DNA of 64,000 bases, from the NCBI GenBank assembly GCA_964390565.1, contig CAYMII010000002.1:101091-165090 (forward strand), given 5' to 3'. Of the stretch, positions 6,857-15,924 are shown piece after piece. The translations under genes were made by a program, and so were the position numbers. Positions within the stretch are counted from its first letter, which is position 1. The number at the start of each line of letters is the position of its first letter. This stretch comes from UBA8529 sp964390565. GTDB taxonomy: Bacteria; Bacteroidota; Bacteroidia; Bacteroidales; Tenuifilaceae. Under the pieces are notes generated by a model that did no database searches, had not been told where the DNA came from, and was given only the letters and a program-made list of their open reading frames with translations.

Positions 6857-9064
6857 ATGGAAAAACAGATTTACCCTGTTACAGGGATGTCATGTGCAGG
6901 CTGTTCAGGCAGTGTAGAATCAATGCTTAAAGCGCAGGGTGGAGTTAAGGATGCCGGTGTTAACCTCGCCAACCACACTGCATGGATCGAGTTCGACCCA
7001 AAAGTTATAACCCCATTAAAACTTCAAGAAACCATTCGTTCTATTGGTTACGATTTAATTATTGACTCAGTTGATACCGATAAAACGGTGAGCGAGGCTC
7101 GAGAAAAGAATATCCATTCGCTTAAAACCAAAACAATACTTTCTGCAATATTCTCAATACCTGTAGTGTTGCTTGGTATGGTTTTTATGCATTGGGAATA
7201 CTCGCCTTACATTTCGATGGTGCTATCGGCCATTGTTATCTTCTGGTTTGGTCGCAACTTCTACATTAATGCTGTTAAGCAGACAAGGCATCTAAAAGCC
7301 AACATGGATACATTGGTTGCGCTTAGCACTTTTATTGCGTTTGCGTTTAGCCTTTTCAACACGTTTTGGCCTGAGTTCTGGCATAGTCGTGGTTTGCACC
7401 CACATGTATACTACGAATCGGCTGCGGTAATTATCACATTCATCCTTTTAGGGAAATTCCTTGAGGAGAATGCCAAGGGAAAAACATCTTCATCAATAAG
7501 AAAGTTAATGGGCTTACAGCCCACGACAGTTTCACTTTTAGTTAATGGGCAACCCGTTGAAACACCAATCCACGAGGTAAAAGTTAACGATCAAATTGTT
7601 GTTAAACCGGGCGATAGAATCCCCGTTGATGGCAGTGTTGCTGCTGGCTCTTCGTTTATTGATGAAAGCACGATTACTGGCGAACCAATTCCTGTTAGCA
7701 AAAGTAATGGCGATAAGGTATTTGCAGGAACTATCAACCAAAAGGGTTCATTAACCATTGTTGCCGAAAAAGTTGGCTCCGAAACGATGCTAAGCCATAT
7801 TATTAAGATGGTTGAGCAGGCTCAAGGGAGCAAAGCACCCGTTCAGCATCTAGCCGATAGAGTTGCAGCCATATTCGTTCCTGTTGTTATGGCAATTGCC
7901 CTTTTAAGCATGTTTATCTGGTTTATCTTAGGGGGTGAGAATGGTATAATTCAAGGAATACTTGCGCTTGTAACTGTTCTTGCAGTTGCATGTCCTTGTG
8001 CGTTGGGCTTAGCAACGCCAACTGCAATTATGGTTGGAGTAGGGAAAGGTGCTGAAAACAACATTTTGATTAAGGATGCCGAAAGCCTTGAAATTGCTCA
8101 TAAAATTACAACTGTTGTTCTTGATAAAACAGGAACAATAACCGAAGGAAAACCTGAGGTTGTTGACATCGTATGGGCAGATGGAAATGCAGATATTGAA
8201 TTACTCTCAAACGCTCTTCTTGCTATAGAATCGTTATCAGAACATCCATTGGCTGATGCTGTGGTTAAGCATTTCAGCAAACAATCATCGCTAAAGGTTG
8301 ATGGTTTCGAATCAATCACAGGAATGGGTGTTAAAGCAATAGTAAATGGAAGTCAACACATCGTTGGCAATCAAAAACTGCTAGCAAACTATAATATTCA
8401 AGTCCAAGACTCTTTACTAACCAGAGCAGTTCAATGGGAAGAGGAAGCAAACACCGTTATCTTTTTTGCTGAAAAAAATCAGACAATTGCAGCAATTGCA
8501 ATAGCCGATAAGGTTAAAGCCTCATCAGCCAGTGCCATTGCCAATCTTAAACAATTGGGCATCGAGGTAGTGATGCTAACAGGTGATAATCATAAAACGG
8601 CCAAAGCCGTTGCTCAAAGAATTGGTATTGATAGGTTTGAGTCAGAACTATTACCTTCCAATAAGGGCGAATATATTAAATCGCTTCAAAATGAGGGTAA
8701 AGTCGTGGCAATGATTGGCGATGGAATCAACGATTCTCAGGCGCTTGCCCAAGCCGATGTAAGTATAGCCATGGGTAAAGGATCAGACATTGCAATGGAG
8801 ATTGCAAAAATTACGTTAATTACATCCGACCTAACCTACGTATCAAAAGCAATTCAGCTATCGAAACGAACCATGAAAACGGTAAAGCAAAACCTTTTCT
8901 GGGCGTTCATTTACAACCTAATTGGAATTCCGCTTGCTGCGGGTATCCTCTACCCTTTCACAGGTTTTCAGTTTGATCCAATGATTGCAGGGGCAGCAAT
9001 GGCATTAAGTTCAGTCTCTGTGGTTTCGAATAGTTTAAGGCTGAGGAACATCCAATTAAAGTAG
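6857..9064 (+). CDS. copA: Copper-translocating P1B-type ATPase
   Basis: This 735-residue inner-membrane pump exports Cu(I) using ATP. It has one N-terminal heavy-metal domain with GMSCAGC (Cys13, Cys16), then paired membrane helices, the TGEPIPV actuator loop, the CPC metal site in the membrane (Cys379, Cys381), the phosphorylation motif DKTGT (Asp423), an HP motif (SEHPLADA) and the hinge MIGDGINDSQAL. CPC plus a single CxxC domain marks the Cu+ subgroup (P1B-1). Its length is normal for a one-HMA CopA. It is monocistronic, with no copZ or regulator gene alongside; the perfect inverted repeat upstream may be a control site. The start is fixed by the HMA domain beginning at residue 3. Specificity for Cu rather than Ag is inferred. 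Confidence 0.95.
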   Translation: MEKQIYPVTGMSCAGCSGSVESMLKAQGGVKDAGVNLANHTAWIEFDPKVITPLKLQETIRSIGYDLIIDSVDTDKTVSEAREKNIHSLKTKTILSAIFSIPVVLLGMVFMHWEYSPYISMVLSAIVIFWFGRNFYINAVKQTRHLKANMDTLVALSTFIAFAFSLFNTFWPEFWHSRGLHPHVYYESAAVIITFILLGKFLEENAKGKTSSSIRKLMGLQPTTVSLLVNGQPVETPIHEVKVNDQIVVKPGDRIPVDGSVAAGSSFIDESTITGEPIPVSKSNGDKVFAGTINQKGSLTIVAEKVGSETMLSHIIKMVEQAQGSKAPVQHLADRVAAIFVPVVMAIALLSMFIWFILGGENGIIQGILALVTVLAVACPCALGLATPTAIMVGVGKGAENNILIKDAESLEIAHKITTVVLDKTGTITEGKPEVVDIVWADGNADIELLSNALLAIESLSEHPLADAVVKHFSKQSSLKVDGFESITGMGVKAIVNGSQHIVGNQKLLANYNIQVQDSLLTRAVQWEEEANTVIFFAEKNQTIAAIAIADKVKASSASAIANLKQLGIEVVMLTGDNHKTAKAVAQRIGIDRFESELLPSNKGEYIKSLQNEGKVVAMIGDGINDSQALAQADVSIAMGKGSDIAMEIAKITLITSDLTYVSKAIQLSKRTMKTVKQNLFWAFIYNLIGIPLAAGILYPFTGFQFDPMIAGAAMALSSVSVVSNSLRLRNIQLK

Positions 9065-9097
9065 TTCGACATTTTACCACAGAGTTTAAATAAGCAC

Positions 9098-9414
9098 AAA
9101 ACAAAACCAGGATTCTTTCGGGGTGAAAAAATCCTGGTCACTAGGTGCGGACGTGCCGCCGGAGTGTCAGACTACTGTTATTTCGGTTGACGGGACTCAA
9201 ACGCTTTCGCGTTTGGTTTGCTTTCGTCCATGCTAGGTTTCGAATTGCTTGTATGGCTCATCTTCGCCTTAACATCCGCGCCTTGATTGGTTGAACCAGC
9301 GATTTAGTTATCTTGCGATGTCTACTTTGCTGCTCTCAACCGACTTTTTCTTGTTCTACCAAAACTAGTATCGGTTTTTACTCGTTCAAGGGCAAACCTT
9401 TTATCGCTCATCTG
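9098..9414 (-). ncRNA. Candidate structured non-coding RNA of about 315 nt
   Basis: On the minus strand this stretch has both ends of a discrete transcript. A strong promoter (TTG, 20 bp, TAAATTTG) predicts a start near 9414, and a 9-bp stem (ACCAGGATT/AATCCTGGT) followed by TTTTGTTTTG ends it near 9098. Between them are self-complementary GC-rich blocks, such as AACGCGAAAGCGTT near 9205. No normal gene is present: one frame would encode 29 basic residues from an ATG at 9411, then meets two in-frame stops. I checked it by eye against RNase P, tmRNA and SRP RNA signatures and found none. It may be an unknown RNA family, or a decayed or repeated element. Homology search and RNA data are decisive. 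Confidence 0.5.
9106..9138 (-). terminator. Terminator of the candidate ncRNA
   Basis: ACCAGGATT (9106-9114) pairs with AATCCTGGT (9130-9138). On the minus strand the stem is followed by TTTTGTTTTGTG. On the plus strand no T run follows, so it is oriented against copA. Confidence 0.75.
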
Positions 9415-9420
9415 ATAAAA

Positions 9421-9451
9421 CAAATTTACGTTGGCAAAAAGCCCATTTCAA
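9421..9451 (-). promoter_or_regulatory. Consensus promoter of the candidate ncRNA
   Basis: The minus strand has TTG at 9451-9449 and TAAATTTG at 9428-9421, separated by 20 bp. This is one of the best matches in the window to the Bacteroidota housekeeping promoter, and no protein gene follows it. Confidence 0.7.
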
Positions 9452-9729
9452 GTTTATTACCGATTTGATACTCACCAGATTTCAACAGGCGATATTAACA
9501 ATTGTTTATAACGCAGGGAGTTATTATTAACTCTAGCTTTCAGGAAAAATACAACTATTTAAAAATGAAAATATTAACACCCTTAAAGATTATTATTGAA
9601 TATTTCTGAATGCTTTTCAAGCATAAATTTAAACCAGTAGGTATACTTATCGGAGAATGCAGATAATGTCACTAAATTTTACTGAGGTCAATTCGCCTCA
9701 CCTAAAAAGAATCGCTTGAGGTTTCATTC
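9452..9729. other. Intergenic between ncRNA and pirin gene
   Basis: No gene is seen. GAGTTATTATTAACTC near 9518 is a short palindrome. TGAGG...CCTCA at about 9682-9700 could be a weak terminator for the pirin gene. Confidence 0.4.
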
Positions 9730-10587
9730 TCACTTTACAGGCTTAAACTTGATAAAGTTCCCATTATAAAACTCTTCAAAAGCAACTTCTAGTTCGGTAT
9801 CTGTATTCATCACTATTGGGCCTCTCCATGCAATTGGCTCACCAAGTGGTTTGCCGCCAATTAGAATTAACCTTGCCCCATCGGCACCCGCTTTTATGTT
9901 TATTTGATTCCCTTTTTCAAACATTACGAGTTCTTCGGCTCGAACAAACTCCTCTCTGCCAGGAAATGTAGTTACCCCATCGTAAACATAGGCAAAGCAG
10001 TTAAACTCATCATCAACAGCGTATAAAAAGTTAGCATCAGGCCAAATCTTGATATCAAAATAGATAATATCAGCAAACAAATCATTAACAGCCCCTTCGT
10101 GCTGCCTGTACTTACCAGCGATTAACTTAATCCTTGCTTCTGGGTTTTCGACTAGAGGTATATCATTTGTAGTTATATCTCGATACTTTGGATTTGTCAT
10201 TTTATGTGCCTTTGGCAGATTTACCCAAAGCTGAAAGCCATACATCAGCTCATTTTGAGGCAATGGCATTTCCTGATGTACAATCCCGCTGCCAGCAGTC
10301 ATCCACTGAACATCTCCAGCGCTAATCACACCTGAATTACCTAAACTATCGCCATGTTCAACCTTACCCTCGAGCATGTAGGTAACCGTTTCAATCCCCC
10401 GGTGCGGATGCCAAGGGAAACCGGCCAAATAATCCTTAGGGTTGTCTGAACCAAAATGGTCGAAGAGTAAGAAAGGATCTGTTTCGCAACGAGTCTCGTA
10501 ACCAAAAACTCGTTTCAACCTTACTCCTGCCCCTTCGAGCGTTGGGTGTGCCCTTAGCACTTTCTTAACTTTACAAATCATCGCCAT
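9730..10587 (-). CDS. Pirin family protein (bicupin)
   Basis: A 285-residue cytoplasmic bicupin. The N-terminal cupin carries the metal ligands of pirins: WHPHRGIETV gives the HxH pair, and GSGIVHQEM gives the third His and the Glu. The family start ICKVKKVLRAHPT...GAGVRLKRVFG supports beginning at the ATG at 10587 (or 10581). The open frame reaches 10731, but that extension is low-complexity DNA (TTCTGA-type repeats) and is unlikely to be coding. Pirins bind Fe or Ni; some have quercetin dioxygenase activity and others act as redox-responsive regulators. Which applies here cannot be told. It is monocistronic and diverges from the large TPR gene. Confidence 0.9.
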   Translation of the reverse strand: MAMICKVKKVLRAHPTLEGAGVRLKRVFGYETRCETDPFLLFDHFGSDNPKDYLAGFPWHPHRGIETVTYMLEGKVEHGDSLGNSGVISAGDVQWMTAGSGIVHQEMPLPQNELMYGFQLWVNLPKAHKMTNPKYRDITTNDIPLVENPEARIKLIAGKYRQHEGAVNDLFADIIYFDIKIWPDANFLYAVDDEFNCFAYVYDGVTTFPGREEFVRAEELVMFEKGNQINIKAGADGARLILIGGKPLGEPIAWRGPIVMNTDTELEVAFEEFYNGNFIKFKPVK

Positions 10588-10650
10588 CAAATTTAGCATC
10601 AAGTTAAGCCGAATATGGATGAAAATCAAGTTATTTGGTGTATTGGCTAT

Positions 10651-10688
10651 GAATACTGAATTCTGACTTCTAAATTCTGATTTCTGAC
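10651..10688. repeat. Degenerate TTCTGA-type short tandem repeat
   Basis: The stretch contains repeated TTCTGA(A/C/T)TT units, for example GAATTCTGACTTCTAAATTC. It lies just upstream of the pirin start and explains the false N-terminal extension of that frame. Confidence 0.6.
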
Positions 10689-10833
10689 TCCTTTTAGCAC
10701 GAATCCTTTCCACCAAAACCTTTATTAACAATCGCTTCGCAATAATTCAACTTATTAACAGTTAAGTGTTGATATAAAAGATTAGGATTAATAAACTATT
10801 AAGCCATTTCTTAGTACTTTTATCGGAATTTCA

Positions 10834-13800
10834 ATGAGATATAATATGTTAAGTCGCAACATCAGGTTTGTCCTCATTTTCATAATAATAGCATTCGCAG
10901 AGAGCATCCAAGCTCAAGAATCAACCATCTACACAAATTTCGACGCATCGTTTCGACGAGGGCTTGAACTTTACCGCAAAGGCCAGTTTGGCGATGCCCA
11001 AAAGCAATTCGAAAAGGTTGCCTCATCGATGGAGCCCGGCGCAAGCCAAATTAAATCGGATGCAGAATTCTACAGAGCCATGTGCTCAATTGAATTGACC
11101 AATAAGGATGCTGAGTTTTTGATCGGAACATTCATCAATAGCTATCCCGAGAGCCAAAAGGTTGATTTCGCTTATCTCGAAATGGGACGTTTGCGTTACA
11201 ACGAAAAGGATTACAAAAACGCCATAACTTGGTTTAAAAAAATCGATAGAAAAGCCTTTAACGAAGAGCAAAAAGCCGATTTACAGTTTATGATTGGCTA
11301 CAGCTATTTTAACTTAAACGACTTTGACGCTGCTAGTCGCGCCTTTTTTGAGATAAAAGACACTGATAATAAATTTGCATCACCTGCTACTTATTACTAC
11401 TCTCACATTGCATACACGCAAAAGAACTATGCCACAGCACTTAAGGGATTTCAAAAACTTCAAAAGGATGAAACCTTTGCTCCTGTTGCGCCATTCTATA
11501 TCGCTCAGATTTACTACTTACAACATCAATATGATAAAGTTGTAGAGTTTGCTCCTGCCCTTATCGAAACGGCATCTGAAAAGCGTGCCCCAGAAATTGC
11601 AAGGCTAGTTGGCGACTCATACTATCGCCTTAAAGATTACGAGAAGGCCGCATCATACTTTGAGAAATATCTCGAAAAAACTAAGAATGCTTCACGCGAG
11701 GATTACTATCTAATTGGTTATAACTATTACAAACTTCACAAAGATAGTTTAGCCGCAAAGAATTTAGAGAAAGTATCAACTTTAGAAGATTCGCTGAGCC
11801 AAAATGCCAATTACCATTTGGCCGATTGCTATATCAAGCTAAACGATAAAAACAAAGCCCGTCAGGCTTTGGCTTTAGCATCAAAGTTGAATTTCGACCC
11901 AGTAATCAAGGAGGACGCACTGTTCAACTATGCAAAGATTACCTACGAATTGCTATACTCACCTTTTAACGAGGCAATTGATGCTTTCAAAACATATATC
12001 GAAACATATCCCAATACCCCTCGAACTGATGAGGCATATAACTATTTGGTTCTGGCTTATTCAAACACTCGAAACTACAAGGATGCATTAGAATCGCTTG
12101 ATAAAATCAAGAATCAAGATGCTACTATGAAGCGTGCTTACCAAAGGGTTGCATTCTTTCGAGGGCTGGAGCTTTTCCAAAATCTCAACTATGGCGAAGC
12201 CATTAAAAAGTTCGATTTATCGTTAAAATACCCCGATTTTAACAGAACCATCCTTGCTCAAACTTACTACTGGCAAGCAGAATCGTACTACCGAACCGAA
12301 AACTATGAAAAAGCTTTAGAAACCTACAATCAGTTCCTAGTTTCACCCGGTGCATTTGGGTTACCAGAATACAACCTTGCGCACTACAATCAGGGCTACA
12401 CCTGCTTTAAGCAGAAAAAGTACGACGATGCAGTGGTTTGGTTTAGGAAATATACTGATATCAGTAAGGGCGAGAAGAACCAGTTTATTGGAGATGCTTT
12501 TAACCGAATTGGAGATTCGTATTTCATCCAACGAAAATACTGGACAGCAATTGATTACTACGATAAATCTATTGCAACTAACACCCTTGATGTTGATTAC
12601 GCGATGTTTCAACGTGGCTTCTCTTTAGGTTTGGTTGACAGACCCCAAAAAGAACTTGAAACCCTACAAAAGCTCATCAAGAATTATCCTCAATCGAGCT
12701 ATATCGATGATGCTATTTTTGAAATCGCTGAGAGCAATCAAAACTTAAAACAGTACGACGAGGCCATCAAGTATTACAAGAAAATCGAAAATGATTACGC
12801 TGGAAGCAGCTACCACGTAAAAGCATTGGTTCAGCTGGGTTTAATATATTTCAATCAAGACAAACCCGATAGTTCAGCGGTTTACTATAAGCGAGTTGTT
12901 GAAGAATACCCCGGTTCATCCGAAGCAAAAAATGCTTTGGTTGGTATCAAAAACATATATGTTGATAAAGGTGATGTTGATGCTTACTTTGCTTACGCAG
13001 GACAGTTAGGCAGTATTGCAAACATGAGTTTATCAGAAAAGGATTCATTATCATACATCTCTGCTGAAAAGCTTTACATGACCGGGGAGTGCGACAAGTC
13101 AATTCCAGTTCTGAAAAAGTATATCGACGATTACGCAAAGGGCAATTTCATTCTTAATGCAAACTTCTATATTGGCGATTGTTACTATCGTTCAGGCGAT
13201 AAAGACAAAGCTATTGATGCCTTAAGCCAAGTAATTCAACGTCAGAAAAACGATTTCACTGAGCAAGCGTTGCTAATGGCTGCTCAAATCTACTTTGATA
13301 AAAGTGATTTTGCTAAGGCATACGAAACCTACGATAAACTCGAGAATCAGGCTGAGCTAAAGAATAACCTGCTTACAGCTCGTTTAGGTAAACTTCGTTC
13401 GGCTTCTGGTTTAAGCAAGAATGAGGATGTTATCGCAGCATCAAACAAAGTGCTTCTAACCGAGAAACTTCCGCTTGAAATTGAGCGCGAAACGCGCTTT
13501 AAACTTGCCATCGCACTTATGCAAACCAACAAAGCCAACGAGGCATTCGATGAATTTTCAAAAGTAGCCAGCGATGTTAAAACCAAGGAGGGCGCTGAAG
13601 CCAAATACCATATGGCTGAAATTCAGTTCAACTTAGGTAAACTTGATAAAGCCGAAAGCGAAGTTTTCTCATTCTCCGAAAAAAACACACCACATAGCTA
13701 CTGGTTGGCAAAGAGTTTCGTTCTTCTTTCTGACATATATGTAAAAAAAGATGACCTTTTCCAAGCAAAGGCAACCTTACAAAGCGTTATGGATGGATAT

Positions 13801-13941
13801 TCGGTTCCAAACGATGGAATTATTGACCTTGCAACAGAAAAGTTGAATGCAATATTAAAGACCGAAAAGAGCAAGCAACCAACCGAAGTTCAGGACACAA
13901 TAAAGATTAAGAAAAAATCACAACACATTACAACATTCTAG
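10834..13941 (+). CDS. Large exported TPR-repeat protein
   Basis: A 1035-residue protein with a signal peptide (RFVLIFIIIAFAESIQAQ) followed almost end to end by TPR and Sel1/YbgF-type helical repeats, seen as recurring patterns such as A(I/L)xxFxxxxxxYPxSxxxxxAxxxxA. No enzyme motif is visible and no lipobox, so it is probably periplasmic or peripheral at the outer membrane. The next gene, an outer-membrane barrel, begins 11 bases after the stop, so the two are very likely co-transcribed and may form a complex, with the TPR protein scaffolding on the periplasmic face. Size and localisation recall T9SS accessory TPR proteins such as PorW/SprE, but those are lipoproteins and I do not assign it. 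The start is ATG 10834; ATG 10846 is also possible. Confidence 0.85.
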   Translation: MRYNMLSRNIRFVLIFIIIAFAESIQAQESTIYTNFDASFRRGLELYRKGQFGDAQKQFEKVASSMEPGASQIKSDAEFYRAMCSIELTNKDAEFLIGTFINSYPESQKVDFAYLEMGRLRYNEKDYKNAITWFKKIDRKAFNEEQKADLQFMIGYSYFNLNDFDAASRAFFEIKDTDNKFASPATYYYSHIAYTQKNYATALKGFQKLQKDETFAPVAPFYIAQIYYLQHQYDKVVEFAPALIETASEKRAPEIARLVGDSYYRLKDYEKAASYFEKYLEKTKNASREDYYLIGYNYYKLHKDSLAAKNLEKVSTLEDSLSQNANYHLADCYIKLNDKNKARQALALASKLNFDPVIKEDALFNYAKITYELLYSPFNEAIDAFKTYIETYPNTPRTDEAYNYLVLAYSNTRNYKDALESLDKIKNQDATMKRAYQRVAFFRGLELFQNLNYGEAIKKFDLSLKYPDFNRTILAQTYYWQAESYYRTENYEKALETYNQFLVSPGAFGLPEYNLAHYNQGYTCFKQKKYDDAVVWFRKYTDISKGEKNQFIGDAFNRIGDSYFIQRKYWTAIDYYDKSIATNTLDVDYAMFQRGFSLGLVDRPQKELETLQKLIKNYPQSSYIDDAIFEIAESNQNLKQYDEAIKYYKKIENDYAGSSYHVKALVQLGLIYFNQDKPDSSAVYYKRVVEEYPGSSEAKNALVGIKNIYVDKGDVDAYFAYAGQLGSIANMSLSEKDSLSYISAEKLYMTGECDKSIPVLKKYIDDYAKGNFILNANFYIGDCYYRSGDKDKAIDALSQVIQRQKNDFTEQALLMAAQIYFDKSDFAKAYETYDKLENQAELKNNLLTARLGKLRSASGLSKNEDVIAASNKVLLTEKLPLEIERETRFKLAIALMQTNKANEAFDEFSKVASDVKTKEGAEAKYHMAEIQFNLGKLDKAESEVFSFSEKNTPHSYWLAKSFVLLSDIYVKKDDLFQAKATLQSVMDGYSVPNDGIIDLATEKLNAILKTEKSKQPTEVQDTIKIKKKSQHITTF

Positions 13942-13952
13942 TAGTAACCGTG

Positions 13953-15638
13953 ATGAATACAGTAAAGATGAAGTATATAATATCAGCAATAGTTACAGCC
14001 CTAATAACGATATCGGTTAATTCAAATATTTTTGGGCAAGATGATAAGCTAAACAAAGAGGTTCAGGTGGTTCGTCCATACGAGCCTTCTATCTCCGATG
14101 CTTTCAAGATAAACCTTTTGCCAAAAATTGACGATACTTTAAAGCAAGTACCAAAGCTAAATTACAACCTTATCCAACGTCCATTTACTGTTAACTACTC
14201 CGTTACGCCTATCTCATCAGCAAAAATGCTAATGGAGCCACTTAGCGATTTATACAACACCTATGTGAAATTTGGAATTGGAAACGGCATATCGCCGCTA
14301 CTTGAGGTTTACTACAACAATGGTCGTAACAAGGAGTTTAACTATGGTGGCTGGTTTCAAAGCCACTCATCTGTTGGAAATGCAAAATTGGATAACGGCA
14401 AAAAGGTTAAAGCTGAATTTGGAAGAACTGATATTAACATCTTTGGAAAAAAGATACTTGATAAAGCGGCTATTTCGGCATCTATGGGATTTAACCGCAA
14501 CAAGGTTGGCTACTATGGATACGACACAGAGACTACAAGTGTATTAAACACTGATACAGTGCCAAAATCACAATACTACAACCAGCTACATGCCGATTTA
14601 GACTACTACTCAACCCATACCGATTCGAGCCATTTAAACTATGCATTCAATACTGGAATAAATCACCTAAGCGATAACTTCAACATACAAGAAACATTAC
14701 TTAAGCTTTCGCTTAAGATGGATAAATTCTTAAAGGAAGAGCATTTGGGTGGTGAGTTTTCGGTTCATCACTACATGAAAAGTTCAGAACTTGATTCTGC
14801 AAATAATACAATAGTTACCCTTTCTCCTTGGATTAACCTTTATGGAAAGCAATGGAGAGCATTGGTTGGTACTAGATTAGTTGTTGACGCAAACTCCACA
14901 AGCAACCAATCAACATTTTACCCAATTGGGCATTTATCATACGATATTATTAGCCATTACCTTATCCCTTATATTGAGATAAACGGATACCTTGAGGAGA
15001 ATTCAAACGCAAAGATTACAGCCGAAAACCCTTGGTTTTTACCCGGGAAAAAAGTTTATAATACAAGTCATAAAATCAATGTAACAGGCGGTATTAAAGG
15101 AAATATGAGCACTAAGGTTTCGTATCTACTTTACGCAAACTACTCGATTATCGACAGCATGTACTTCTTTGTTAACACTAGCATCATGCCTAGCAATCCA
15201 CTATACAACCGATTTACAGTTGTTAGCGATAATGCAGAGCGCACAAGGTTATTAGGTGAATTAACCATCGCACCATCATCGAAGTTTAACGTATTTTTAA
15301 GAGTTCAATACGATAAGTACAAACTAAAAGAACAGGCAAAACCATGGCATAAGCCAGATTTAACTGCACTTGCCTCATTCAGATATAGCCTTAGAGATAA
15401 GATTATTGTAACGCTTGATATGTTTACAACCGGAAAGCGTTATGTAAAGGCCTCAAATGGGGATTCTAAAATGCTTGAGGGTATTTCTGATATCAACTTG
15501 GGATTAGAATATCGATATAACAAGCGCCTTTCGGCTTTTATCACCCTTAATAACCTTGCATCGTCAAAATATGATGTGTACTATTTATACCCTATGTACA
15601 GGTTCAATGCTAAGGTTGGCTTGACATATGCTTTTTAA
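13953..15638 (+). CDS. Outer-membrane beta-barrel protein paired with the TPR protein
   Basis: A 561-residue exported protein. The frame opens at a GTG at 13950, directly followed by ATG 13953; an ATG at 13968 would also leave a full signal peptide (KYIISAIVTALITI...IFGQ). After a short conserved-looking head (KEVQVVRPYEPSISDAFKIN) the rest is alternating polar/hydrophobic strands ending GLTYAF, with a terminal aromatic as in outer-membrane barrels. Similar proteins are often labelled TonB-dependent-receptor-like, but no plug domain or TonB box is evident, so I call it only a barrel. It is second in a two-gene operon with the TPR protein. Its cargo or function is unknown. Confidence 0.75.
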   Translation: MNTVKMKYIISAIVTALITISVNSNIFGQDDKLNKEVQVVRPYEPSISDAFKINLLPKIDDTLKQVPKLNYNLIQRPFTVNYSVTPISSAKMLMEPLSDLYNTYVKFGIGNGISPLLEVYYNNGRNKEFNYGGWFQSHSSVGNAKLDNGKKVKAEFGRTDINIFGKKILDKAAISASMGFNRNKVGYYGYDTETTSVLNTDTVPKSQYYNQLHADLDYYSTHTDSSHLNYAFNTGINHLSDNFNIQETLLKLSLKMDKFLKEEHLGGEFSVHHYMKSSELDSANNTIVTLSPWINLYGKQWRALVGTRLVVDANSTSNQSTFYPIGHLSYDIISHYLIPYIEINGYLEENSNAKITAENPWFLPGKKVYNTSHKINVTGGIKGNMSTKVSYLLYANYSIIDSMYFFVNTSIMPSNPLYNRFTVVSDNAERTRLLGELTIAPSSKFNVFLRVQYDKYKLKEQAKPWHKPDLTALASFRYSLRDKIIVTLDMFTTGKRYVKASNGDSKMLEGISDINLGLEYRYNKRLSAFITLNNLASSKYDVYYLYPMYRFNAKVGLTYAF

Positions 15639-15799
15639 GGTAATTTGAATCTATACCTTCTAACAAGATATAATACTGAAAACCAGTCTCATACAGGCAT
15701 GTTGTTATAATTTATTAAATTCATTATAACTATCTATCTTTCAATGTATTAAAACCGTAAAAAAGTAGTAAAAAAATAAGAAATTTCAATTATTTTTAT

Positions 15800-15807
15800 T
15801 ACTTTTG
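15800..15807 (+). promoter_or_regulatory. -7 promoter box for gyrB
   Basis: TACTTTTG matches TAnnTTTG exactly and lies about 118 bp upstream of the chosen gyrB start, implying a leader of about 110 nt. No good TTG is seen at the -33 distance. Confidence 0.5.
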
Positions 15808-15924
15808 ATGGGTTTATTTACTCCCGAGCAAATAACTGATAATCAATAAAATCTATTGTCGATTTAGCTGAGCATATATGTGCTTTGGCTGGCGATTGAA
15901 AATAAGATAATGTTAACTGACAAT

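Noticed and set aside
9098..9414. tmRNA or RNase P RNA
   Set aside because: No tRNA-like ends, no tag ending in ALAA, and no GAGGAAAGTCCGGGC-like core were found on either strand.
6412..9729. Genomic island or phage insertion around copA
   Set aside because: No integrase, transposase, attachment repeat or tRNA border is visible; only short repeats and an RNA candidate are.
10588..10731. N-terminal extension of the pirin protein
   Set aside because: The added part is translated from TTCTGA-type short repeats and lies before the conserved pirin start.
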